A program made the position numbers and the translations under genes. The notes under the pieces are model-generated. The model saw only the letters and a program-made list of their open reading frames with translations. It had not been told where the DNA came from and did not search any database. From the NCBI GenBank assembly GCA_900319365.1, contig ONOE01000003.1, positions 97,383 through 161,382 of the forward strand: a DNA stretch of 64,000 nucleotides, in the 5' to 3' direction. Below are positions 1-7,122 of the stretch, piece by piece. Source of the stretch: an uncultured bacterium (lineage in GTDB: Bacteria > Cyanobacteriota > Vampirovibrionia > Gastranaerophilales > Gastranaerophilaceae). How positions within the stretch are numbered: the first letter of the stretch is position 1; each line of letters starts with the position of its first letter.

Positions 1-89
1 GCCGCAAATTCTACGAGTTTTTCTTTTGTATAGTCAAGTCCCGTTGTTTCAGTATCCAAAACTATCTCAATTACTTTTTTTCTTGCCAT
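1..89 (-). CDS. dnaQ: DNA polymerase III epsilon-type 3'-5' exonuclease, N-terminal fragment
   Basis: Only the first 29 codons lie in the window; the gene runs off the left edge. Residues 12-18 read DTETTGL, the ExoI motif of DEDD-family proofreading exonucleases, with Asp12 and Glu14 as expected metal ligands. The motif sits a few residues from the N terminus, as in free-standing epsilon/DnaQ proteins. An AGGA Shine-Dalgarno precedes the ATG. The gene is divergent from trxA. It could equally be another DnaQ-fold exonuclease, because the rest of the domain is not visible. Confidence 0.75.
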   Translation of the reverse strand, partial: MARKKVIEIVLDTETTGLDYTKEKLVEFA

Positions 90-140
90 TTCTCTGTCCT
101 AATAAATCCTATAAAGATAATAACACAAAAATTATTTCCA

Positions 141-149
141 TGCTAAAAT
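141..149 (+). promoter_or_regulatory. Extended -10 promoter element for trxA
   Basis: TGC followed by TAAAAT at 144-149 matches an extended -10 hexamer. It lies 34 bases ahead of the trxA start, leaving room for the Shine-Dalgarno AGAGGG at 170-175. No convincing -35 box is visible, which is common for extended -10 promoters. Confidence 0.45.
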
Positions 150-182
150 GGGTTTGGATTTAATATTAAAGAGGGCAATATT

Positions 183-506
183 ATGGCTGAAATAATTAAT
201 ATAAACGATAAAACTTTTGAACAGGAAATTGAGCAATCAAATATTCCTGCGGTTGTTGATTTTTGGGCAGTATGGTGCGGACCGTGCAGAAAGCTTTCAC
301 CCGTGTTTGAAGAAATCGCATCAAATTATGAAGGAAAAGTTAAATTTGCAAAAGTGAACGTTGAAGAAAATCAAGATATTGCAAAAAAATATTCTATCAG
401 CGGTATTCCTTGCCTTTTGGTGTTTAAAGACGGCAAACCCGTTGAAAGAATGGTCGGCTTGATGCCAAAATCTACAATCATTGCAAATATCGAAAAGTAT
501 ATTTAG
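183..506 (+). CDS. trxA: Thioredoxin
   Basis: A 107-residue cytoplasmic thiol-disulfide oxidoreductase of normal length. The redox motif WCGPC is at about residues 31-35, preceded by the VVDFWA strand. The cis-proline loop reads SGIPC, with Cys where Thr is usual after the proline; this extra Cys near the active site is a small oddity. The C-terminal GLMPKSTI helix is also typical. A clear Shine-Dalgarno (AGAGGG) precedes the ATG. It stands alone between a divergent exonuclease gene and a large hypothetical gene, apparently with its own promoter. Confidence 0.95.
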   Translation: MAEIININDKTFEQEIEQSNIPAVVDFWAVWCGPCRKLSPVFEEIASNYEGKVKFAKVNVEENQDIAKKYSISGIPCLLVFKDGKPVERMVGLMPKSTIIANIEKYI

Positions 507-571
507 GTGAATTTTTTACCCCAAAATGTAAATATATGTAAAGTTTGAAACTTTATTTTCTAAAATTGAAT

Positions 572-599
572 TAAAGTTTTCTTTTCATTATGCCGTTTA
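572..599 (+). promoter_or_regulatory. FliA/sigma-28-like promoter box
   Basis: TAAAGTTT (572-579), a 12-base spacer and GCCGTTTA (592-599). The textbook flagellar sigma-28 site is TAAAGTTT-N11-GCCGATAA. The downstream edge is 33 bases ahead of the ATG at 633. Boxes of the same geometry precede the genes at 35481 and 37113. Confidence 0.45.
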
Positions 600-632
600 A
601 CATGTTGAATATTCATTGAAAAGGGTTTGGAC

Positions 633-3600
633 ATGTCATCAGAAACAACGGTAAAAAATATTTCACCATTTGATAAGAATAAGCATACGGGCTTTGGTAA
701 AATCAAGGCTGATACTGTTGCTGCGGCTATTGATGAAACAACCGATACCACGGGTTATACAAGTGAAGAAATTGCTTATGCGCAACAGTTAAAAGGTCAA
801 TACGGTACAAAATTCAGCGATGATTTTTATTTACAGTATGCGCACAGAGCAATTTCCGGCAGATTAGCAGGCAAATATGCAAATACTATTACCGATATAA
901 ATGCTGCTCCCGATCCTGCTTATGCTCAGTATTCTTATGAAGAAATCCTTGCAATGGTTAATAACGGTGTTAAGGTTCCCAAAGATGTTATTGCATGGGC
1001 AAAAGCTCATCAGGAAGCTGATGTTACCGATTATGTAGTTGTTGATGATACTTCGGAAACCGCAGATTCAAACCCTGATAATAACAATTCCGAAGAATCG
1101 GAAATTAACAAAATCCGTAACCAAACGAAGGATTACATCAAAAAAGCAACAAAAGCTCAAAGCGATTTGGAAACAAACAATTCCAAAATGCAGGATTTGG
1201 CTACCGATGCATCTGATATGCAGAAAAAACAAAAAGATTTATTCAAAAACAGTTCGCTTGATAAGGCTGAAGCTATGTCAAAAGAATGGAATGCACTTGA
1301 TGAAAAACAGCAAAAAGGCGAATTAAAAGGATATGAAAAAACAAGATATAAACAGTTGTCAAAACAATTGAACGCAAACAATGACACAATTCGTGAACTC
1401 AAAATTACTTCTCAAAATCTTGATAAATTCTTATCTTCAATTGATGATTTGCAAATAAAAACAAAAGATTCGTTAGAAATTGCAAACGACACTTTAGATG
1501 CATCATCAAGATTATCAAAATTGAACAAGACAATAAGCTCTGTTCACACGACTCATACCTATGAAACCGTTGCATCATCTTCTCAAGGAATGCTAGACAG
1601 CATTCTTGCAGGTATGTCAAATGATCAGATTTCTTATGTTGCTGATAGAGCGGGCAGAGATTTGGAAAGCGCAGGTAATGCCGCAAAAGCTGATATTCAA
1701 AGTGATGAAAAACAAGAATTGGTAACATTTGCGGATGATTATGTCGCACGTTCAAATGAAGTAGCAAAAACATCTAAAAATATTGAAGAAAGAGAAAACC
1801 CCGAAACTAAAGGTGTTTCTGATTTTGAAGATGATAATAAAGATGTTAAAGGCGAAGAAACGGACGATAATAATGAAAACAAAGAAACGGTAAATAACGA
1901 AATTCAAAATGACAAACCCGTTAATAGAGCAAAAGCAGCACCCGCAAGAAGAAATTCTGTTCCTGCCAAAACGACTTCTGCCGAAACGACCTCTGCTCCC
2001 GCAGACCTCATTTCAGCACCCGAAACAGATGAACAGCAGACAGGCAATGCTGTTGATATTAGAAATATCATTCCGCCGGAAACAAAATTTGATAAAAGAA
2101 ATCCTAAAACAACTGCAACCGCTCAAAATAGAGAAACCCCTGAAACTAATGATGAAACTTCAAGAAGAACCGTTGCAGCCGGGGAACAGCCTCAAAGCGC
2201 AAGATTACCTCAAACAAGGGTCGCAAACTTTAATAACGGTGTAAGCGCAAATGATGATACTCAAAATACCGACAAAACTCAAAAAACAAACAACAACAAA
2301 ACCGATAATACCAACAACAACGGTTTGAATAATTCTAAAAAGCAAAACGATTTAAAGAGTGAATACGGTTCAAATACTGATTACAAAGCCCTTTTAGGCG
2401 CAGGAACGGTTGCCGTATTAGCTACCGCAATGGCAGGAATGAATCCTTCTCCGTTTATCGCAAGAGTATTGTTAAACGTAGCTGTTGCAGGTACATCTGT
2501 TGCAGATTTATACGATAAAAAAGATACTGTTGATAAAGGCGGCGACATTGCGGATAAATCAACTCAAGAATCAAACAAAGCGGTAAAAGCACTTACCAAA
2601 AAAGACGGTCAGGATAAAGCTCAAGCTCAGGCAAAAGCTCAAGCTGCTCAAACAATTTCAACTTCAAAAGAAAAATTAACAAATGCCGAAAAAGTAAATA
2701 AATCTTCAGACAAATCTGTTGATGAATTTAGCGACGTAAACGACAAATTGACAGAAAGAAACGAAAATAACAATTCTGTCGGTACTTTCATTGTTGATGA
2801 ATCAAAAATCAGCATGGAAATAATTACAAGCTTTATTACATTACTTTCAAGCAACCCGTTTACGATGGGAATGGTTGGTGCATGGTTTGTAGCATTAGCT
2901 AATAATATACTTGCCGGTGCAGCAGGTGTCGGCGCTCAAATGGCAAGCAACAACGTAAGTAACGGTATTGCAAAAAATGAAGATCAGGCAAAAACCGACA
3001 ATGCATCTTTAAAATCAGACAGCAAAACGTTGGCTAAAATTAAAAAAGCCGTTGCAAAAGCCGAATCTGATGCACAAAAAGCTCAAGCATCTTCTCAGCC
3101 TGAAAATATAACAGAAGAAAATGCACAGCAATCTGACGGCACTCAAGATGTAAACCAAACCGCAAACAACGAGGAAAACGGCGCAAACGCTAATATAAAC
3201 GCAAATACAGCCGAAACAAATGAAGAACTTCAAAATAATGCGAAATTGTTTGCCAATGGTTTGACTAATACTCCTGAAGGTCAAAATGAGTACGATTTAA
3301 GACCTCAAAGCGAGGTAAATTCTCAAAATAACGCATTTGCTGCCAATATGCCTGATAACAAATCTTCAGATGAAGTAAAAATTTCTTTAAGCTCTTTAGG
3401 CAAACCGCAGATTAACGAAAATGCAAACGTAAAAGTTTCTAATAAAAACAACGCCAAACAAAATGTCCTAAAAGATGCATACGGTACAAATGAAGATTAT
3501 ACCAAAATGCTTGCTGCAAATACCGCAATATCTTTAGTAGCCGCAACAGATCCGTTATTATTTATTTCTCTTGCAAAAGCAAACGGCGTTACGGTTGCAG

Positions 3601-4847
3601 CTTCCGTTGCAGATTTGTATATTAAAAATGCGGTTGTAAGCAAAAGCAAAAATTTAGCAGATCAAGCCGTAAAGGGTTCTGAAGATGCGGCAAAAGTTTT
3701 GAAAAATAAAGCCGCTCAAGTTAAAACCGAGCACGACAATAACATGCTTCAGGCTCAAACTTTAACGGGCAAATACAAAGATTTGAATGATGATTCTACA
3801 AATAAAATGTTCCAAACTGCTCAAAATCAGCAAACACTTGCAGAATCAGGCGAAGCAGCTGTTGACACAACTTCAGCTGCCGCTGATCCCAACGCATCAG
3901 GCAAAGCCGCAATTCAAAGCAGTCTTTCGGGATTGCAGAATAACGATTCGCAGCTGCTTTCTTCTATAAATTCTCCGTTAACAAAAGCAGATAAAACAAC
4001 CGACAATTCAAGAAAATCCGTAAGCTCTTTGAACGGTTTGAATGATAACCTTGATAACAGAAACGATGACAATGAAAAACTCGGCAAATATATTGTTGCC
4101 GAAGCAATTACTTGGGATGCTGTTATGACGGCTTCTCTTGCATTATGCGCAGCAGGCGGGTTCTTCTCAATGGGACTTGTAAAATTATGGCTCCTTGCAA
4201 TAGCTGAAGGCGCAGCAGTAGGCGCATCAGGCGCAGGCGCTCTTGTTGCAAGCAACGATGTTAAAGGCAACGTAAACGATAACAAAGAAGCTGTTTCAAA
4301 CGGTCAAAAATCTTTAAATGATGAAAACAAAGTATTCCTTGATGCAAGAAAGACAATGTCAAAGCTTGCTCAGGAATCGGTAAAAAGTGTTACCGATGTT
4401 GAAGTTGCTCCGCAGGTTGCGGCAGCAAATACTCAAACACCGAACGCTCAAGCAGGCAGCGAAAATGCATCCGATAGAGAAGCCGTTCAAGCATACAATT
4501 CAAGTGAAGATTCTACCCCGATTGCAAATGCAAGAAAATCTTCAGATACAATAAATGCTTTTGACAACAGCTCGTTTGACGCTGCTCTTGATAAGAACAA
4601 CCCTAACGATGTAAAATTCGCAAACGATTATATACAACAATTCACTCAAAATATGAGAGCATTTGATGAAAAAACAGGCGTTGCAGCTGTCGGTGCTAAT
4701 TCAAACGTTAACTCAAATTATGATATGAATACAAAATCAGAAACCAAATTGGCAAGATTTAATAAAGACGGAGCAATTGAATCCAAGAAATTGAGCACGA
4801 AAGTAAACGAAGCTTACCTTGCAAGAAACAAGAAGAAACGTAAATAA
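633..4847 (+). CDS. Large hypothetical protein with two duplicated hydrophobic modules
   Basis: A 1404-residue protein of unknown function. The ATG at 633 is preferred over an upstream in-frame TTG at 627 because AAAAGGG at 619-625 is well spaced only for the ATG. There is no signal peptide. An Asn/Lys/Glu-rich, low-complexity first third is followed by two collinear copies of a module, at about residues 570-790 and 945-1240. Each copy begins with a YG(S/T)N(x)DY motif, has a hydrophobic pair ending in VADLY, a coiled-coil-like stretch, then a second long hydrophobic hairpin rich in Ala and Gly ending in ASN(N/D)V. The C terminus is basic (NKKKRK). Paired hydrophobic hairpins in a hydrophilic coiled-coil context recall secreted pore-forming or translocator proteins, but that is only an analogy. 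A sigma-28-like box lies upstream. Confidence 0.75.
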   Translation: MSSETTVKNISPFDKNKHTGFGKIKADTVAAAIDETTDTTGYTSEEIAYAQQLKGQYGTKFSDDFYLQYAHRAISGRLAGKYANTITDINAAPDPAYAQYSYEEILAMVNNGVKVPKDVIAWAKAHQEADVTDYVVVDDTSETADSNPDNNNSEESEINKIRNQTKDYIKKATKAQSDLETNNSKMQDLATDASDMQKKQKDLFKNSSLDKAEAMSKEWNALDEKQQKGELKGYEKTRYKQLSKQLNANNDTIRELKITSQNLDKFLSSIDDLQIKTKDSLEIANDTLDASSRLSKLNKTISSVHTTHTYETVASSSQGMLDSILAGMSNDQISYVADRAGRDLESAGNAAKADIQSDEKQELVTFADDYVARSNEVAKTSKNIEERENPETKGVSDFEDDNKDVKGEETDDNNENKETVNNEIQNDKPVNRAKAAPARRNSVPAKTTSAETTSAPADLISAPETDEQQTGNAVDIRNIIPPETKFDKRNPKTTATAQNRETPETNDETSRRTVAAGEQPQSARLPQTRVANFNNGVSANDDTQNTDKTQKTNNNKTDNTNNNGLNNSKKQNDLKSEYGSNTDYKALLGAGTVAVLATAMAGMNPSPFIARVLLNVAVAGTSVADLYDKKDTVDKGGDIADKSTQESNKAVKALTKKDGQDKAQAQAKAQAAQTISTSKEKLTNAEKVNKSSDKSVDEFSDVNDKLTERNENNNSVGTFIVDESKISMEIITSFITLLSSNPFTMGMVGAWFVALANNILAGAAGVGAQMASNNVSNGIAKNEDQAKTDNASLKSDSKTLAKIKKAVAKAESDAQKAQASSQPENITEENAQQSDGTQDVNQTANNEENGANANINANTAETNEELQNNAKLFANGLTNTPEGQNEYDLRPQSEVNSQNNAFAANMPDNKSSDEVKISLSSLGKPQINENANVKVSNKNNAKQNVLKDAYGTNEDYTKMLAANTAISLVAATDPLLFISLAKANGVTVAASVADLYIKNAVVSKSKNLADQAVKGSEDAAKVLKNKAAQVKTEHDNNMLQAQTLTGKYKDLNDDSTNKMFQTAQNQQTLAESGEAAVDTTSAAADPNASGKAAIQSSLSGLQNNDSQLLSSINSPLTKADKTTDNSRKSVSSLNGLNDNLDNRNDDNEKLGKYIVAEAITWDAVMTASLALCAAGGFFSMGLVKLWLLAIAEGAAVGASGAGALVASNDVKGNVNDNKEAVSNGQKSLNDENKVFLDARKTMSKLAQESVKSVTDVEVAPQVAAANTQTPNAQAGSENASDREAVQAYNSSEDSTPIANARKSSDTINAFDNSSFDAALDKNNPNDVKFANDYIQQFTQNMRAFDEKTGVAAVGANSNVNSNYDMNTKSETKLARFNKDGAIESKKLSTKVNEAYLARNKKKRK

Positions 4848-4855
4848 AAACGAAT

Positions 4856-4884
4856 AAAAAAAAGCACCTTTTAAATAAAGGTGC
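4856..4884 (-). terminator. Rho-independent terminator for yggS-sepF
   Basis: An 8-bp stem GCACCTTT (4864-4871) with AAAGGTGC (4877-4884) and a 5-base loop. On the minus strand it is followed by eight T residues (complement of the A run 4856-4863). It ends the minus-strand sepF transcript and may also act on the convergent plus-strand gene, where the T run is poor. Confidence 0.8.
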
Positions 4885-4924
4885 CGTCTTTATCAACTAT
4901 CTCTCTTCTCATACCAAGATTATT

Positions 4925-5437
4925 CTACCTGAGAGTTGTTCTCCAGGCAGAGTTCTCACTATACTTGTTATCAGGTACAGATGCATCGGCAGTAACGGTT
5001 ACGTTGCTTGGTGCGAAAATAAAATATCTGTCGCCTGTTTTCTTAGGTTGTGCATTCAAAGCTTGAGCAGCTCCGCACAAATAATCAATTGTTCTTTGTG
5101 ATTGGTTATTATCAAGCAATTGCAAATTCAACATAAGGATTTTTCTGTCTTTTAATTCTTGTACGAAAGTTACGACATCATCAAATGAATGGGGCTCCAT
5201 TATAACGATTTCACTTCCGCCTCTGTTAAATTTTTCGGGTTTAATCAATTTTCTTTCAGGTTTTTGTTCCGGTGCACGGTCATAGTCAAAAGCTCTTACT
5301 GCGCTTGTTCCGGGTTCAACTTCTTCTCCGTAGTATCCGCCGTCATCTTCATCTTCATTCATCATTTCAAACGGATCTTCTCTGAATCCGTCCATAACCA
5401 TATCACCAATTTTTCTAAAAACCTCTGCAATTGCCAC
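4925..5437 (-). CDS. sepF: Cell division protein SepF
   Basis: A 170-residue SepF-family protein. SepF binds FtsZ and tethers it to the membrane in Gram-positive bacteria and Cyanobacteria. The N terminus (residues 1-17) is a short amphipathic helix suited to membrane binding, followed by an acidic linker. The C-terminal SepF domain (about residues 75-155) includes the SQRTIDYLCG helix and the FIFAPSNV strand. The start is GTG with an excellent GGAGG site, and it follows yggS by 21 bases, a classic SepF-YggS pairing. The C-terminal tail after the domain is longer than minimal SepF. Confidence 0.9.
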   Translation of the reverse strand: MAIAEVFRKIGDMVMDGFREDPFEMMNEDEDDGGYYGEEVEPGTSAVRAFDYDRAPEQKPERKLIKPEKFNRGGSEIVIMEPHSFDDVVTFVQELKDRKILMLNLQLLDNNQSQRTIDYLCGAAQALNAQPKKTGDRYFIFAPSNVTVTADASVPDNKYSENSAWRTTLR

Positions 5438-5458
5438 CGCTATATTCCTCCGTATAAT

Positions 5459-6121
5459 TTATGTAAATAACTTTGTTCCAATTCTTAAATATGTTGCGCC
5501 TTCTTGTGCTGCGATTTTGTAATCCTGACTCATCCCCATTGAGAGTTCGTGCATTTCGCAATTGTATTTAGCATTCAGTTCATCACGAATTTGTCTGATG
5601 TGAGAAAATAATTGTCTTAATCGTTCTTCACTTGCACCGAGCGGTGCTATATTCATTATTCCTACAACTTCTATATTATCCGTTTTTAAAATTTGAGGGA
5701 ATACTTCAAACAGAGTATTTTTTGAAAATCCGAATTTTTGTTCTTCGTTGGCGTTATTCACCTGAAGAAATATCTTTTGGACTTTCCCCTCGCTTTTTGC
5801 ATGTTTGGATATACATTGTGCAAGCTTTAACGAATCAACCGAATGTATATATTCAAAAGTTTTTATTACGTATTTTACTTTATTAGTTTGTAAATGACCG
5901 ATAAAATGAAATGTCGAATTATTCTTTATATCTTCGGGCAAGGAATCTATTTTTTCACAGGCTTCAATTGCATGTGATTCCCCAAAATCCCTAAGTCCCG
6001 CTTCATACGCTCCGATTATCGCTTCTCGACCGTAGTATTTCGTTACTGCAATTATTTTAGGTTTACAAGGTTCAATATCTTTCCGTATCTGCAAAAGATT
6101 CTTTTTTATATTCTCACACAT
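5459..6121 (-). CDS. yggS: YggS family PLP-binding homeostasis protein
   Basis: A 220-residue pyridoxal-phosphate-binding protein of the YggS/PROSC (PLPBP) family, thought to buffer PLP rather than catalyse a known reaction. The PLP lysine lies in AVTKYYG near residue 27. Other family blocks are FGESHA, FHFIGHLQTNK, LQVNNANEEQKFGF, IMNIAPLG, LSMGMSQDY and LRIGTKLF at the C terminus. The ATG at 6121, preceded by GAGGTGA, gives the usual family length; a GTG 13 codons upstream is less likely. It is co-transcribed with sepF downstream. Confidence 0.92.
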   Translation of the reverse strand: MCENIKKNLLQIRKDIEPCKPKIIAVTKYYGREAIIGAYEAGLRDFGESHAIEACEKIDSLPEDIKNNSTFHFIGHLQTNKVKYVIKTFEYIHSVDSLKLAQCISKHAKSEGKVQKIFLQVNNANEEQKFGFSKNTLFEVFPQILKTDNIEVVGIMNIAPLGASEERLRQLFSHIRQIRDELNAKYNCEMHELSMGMSQDYKIAAQEGATYLRIGTKLFT

Positions 6122-6243
6122 TAAATCATTCACCTCAACAAGAAAGCAACTCAAACTCACATTGAGTATATTTTTATTTTACATTATCTTTTGCATAAGT
6201 CCAAAATATTTATATACTATGCTTTTTAAAAACTTTATAATTC

Positions 6244-6274
6244 CCCGAAATCATGTCAGCACCATGGTTTCGGG
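6244..6274. repeat. 12-bp inverted repeat (hairpin)
   Basis: CCCGAAATCATG pairs with CATGGTTTCGGG across a 7-base loop with a single G-T wobble. No T run follows on either strand, so it is unlikely to be a terminator by itself. Confidence 0.6.
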
Positions 6275-6327
6275 AATTTCGCAAAAGTTAATCTTTTCTT
6301 AATAATTCTTAATATGTACTCTGCATC

Positions 6328-6371
6328 TGCCCCTTGAGAACCCCGTTATAAGCTAAGGGCATGCCTTTTTT
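6328..6371 (+). terminator. Terminator-like hairpin
   Basis: TGCCCCTT (6328-6335) pairs with AAGGGCA (6355-6361), one C bulged, 19-base loop, followed by CC and six T residues at 6366-6371. No protein gene lies upstream on the same strand, which points to a noncoding transcript. Confidence 0.45.
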
Positions 6372-6617
6372 GTAAAAATTCAATCAATCTAAGGGTTGAA
6401 AATGCTTTTTAGGTGAATATATACATTTGTAATAAAAAATTTAGTAAATTATATACAAAGTTACAGTACAATAGAAATTACCGCCATAGCAAAATTCGAC
6501 AATAACTTGTTAGCGAAATAACAACAAAAACGGTCATTGTTTGAGCGTTAGCGAGTTTGACCGTTAATAGATTGAGCTTAGAAGTTATAGGAGAATTTTG
6601 TGTGCGGGAGCTTTTGT

Positions 6618-6641
6618 GAAACTTTTTGCTTAAAAAGTTTC
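6618..6641. repeat. Perfect 10-bp hairpin in gene-free region
   Basis: GAAACTTTTT (6618-6627) and AAAAAGTTTC (6632-6641) are perfect inverted copies around the tetraloop GCTT. It begins a palindrome-rich noncoding block. Confidence 0.6.
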
Positions 6642-7001
6642 CGCCGTCTGCGTAAGACAATAATAAAATACTTATTTTGTTTGGCGTTGACTTTAATGGC
6701 CGGATTGCTGTCTTGGAATTGCTTTCTCTCGGGCAAGTTGTTCGCTGCGGGCTTTTGCCCTGTCGCTCACTTTGCCCTCACATAAACGGGCTCGCTCGGG
6801 CTAAAGCTCTCAACTCCGCCCTACACAATTCCGCTTCGCCCGCAAATCCTTTTGCGTGCTCGCAAAGACATAACTTGCAAAAATTTACTGTATTTTTGTA
6901 TATAGTTACTAAAATTTTTTCCATGCTTGACAAAAAATTTTTTTAGAGTTTTATTAACAGTATGCAAAATTTAATTTATAAAAATTTAATCTGTTGTTGT
7001 T

Positions 7002-7108
7002 GTAAGTCTTGTTGTTAAGAACTTACTTATATTTTTGTGCACGGATTGAATTTAGTTTAAAAGTATATAGCTCAGGTTCTTAAAATTTGTTTTTTAAGAA
7101 CCTTTTTT
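7002..7108 (+). promoter_or_regulatory. Candidate transcription attenuator ahead of the 7123 gene
   Basis: A terminator (AGGTTCTTAAAA 7074-7085 with TTTTAAGAACCT 7092-7103, then six T residues 7103-7108) ends only four bases before the Shine-Dalgarno of the 7123 gene. Upstream, TTAAGAAC at 7015-7022 is identical to the terminator's right arm core and can pair with its left arm (GTTCTTAA 7076-7083). That upstream copy is itself partly sequestered by a GTAAGT/ACTTAC hairpin (7002-7007 with 7021-7026). These mutually exclusive pairings are the layout of an attenuator. No ligand class is recognised. Confidence 0.4.
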
Positions 7109-7122
7109 AATGGAGAATTGAT

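Larger units (their letters stand above)
6214..6372 (+). ncRNA. Candidate small RNA or terminated leader
   Basis: A possible promoter (TTGCAT at 6189-6194, TATACT at 6211-6216, 16 bases apart) is followed by a 12-bp hairpin with one G-T pair (6244-6255 with 6263-6274, loop TCAGCAC). A second hairpin (TGCCCCTT 6328-6335 with AAGGGCA 6355-6361) then runs into a T tract at 6366-6371. Promoter, structure and terminator together would give a transcript of about 150 bases. The family is not recognised; the end-pairing expected of 6S RNA is not evident. The transcript could also be an untranslated remnant. Confidence 0.3.
6122..7122. other. Gene-free kilobase with hairpins, candidate RNA and an attenuator-like leader
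   Basis: No credible gene is present. Going left to right it holds a promoter-like sequence near 6189-6213, a 12-bp hairpin at 6244-6274, a terminator-like hairpin at 6328-6371, an inverted repeat AACGGTCA/TGACCGTT at 6529-6536 and 6558-6565, a 10-bp hairpin at 6618-6641, a block richer in G+C at about 6690-6865 with many short CG-rich palindromes, and a terminator at 7074-7108 just ahead of the next gene. Short open frames here (for example 6600-6785 and 6677-6946) overlap the palindromes and lack ribosome sites. Confidence 0.6.

Noticed and set aside
3914..4285. Long minus-strand frames inside the 633-4847 gene (and similar ones inside purA, der, hppA and the AsmA-like genes)
   Set aside because: They are shadows of genes with clear starts, domains and codon structure on the other strand.
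6600..6946. Overlapping plus-strand frames of 61 and 89 codons in the palindrome-rich block
   Set aside because: They run through inverted repeats, lack ribosome sites and have coding-unlike composition; treated as noncoding.
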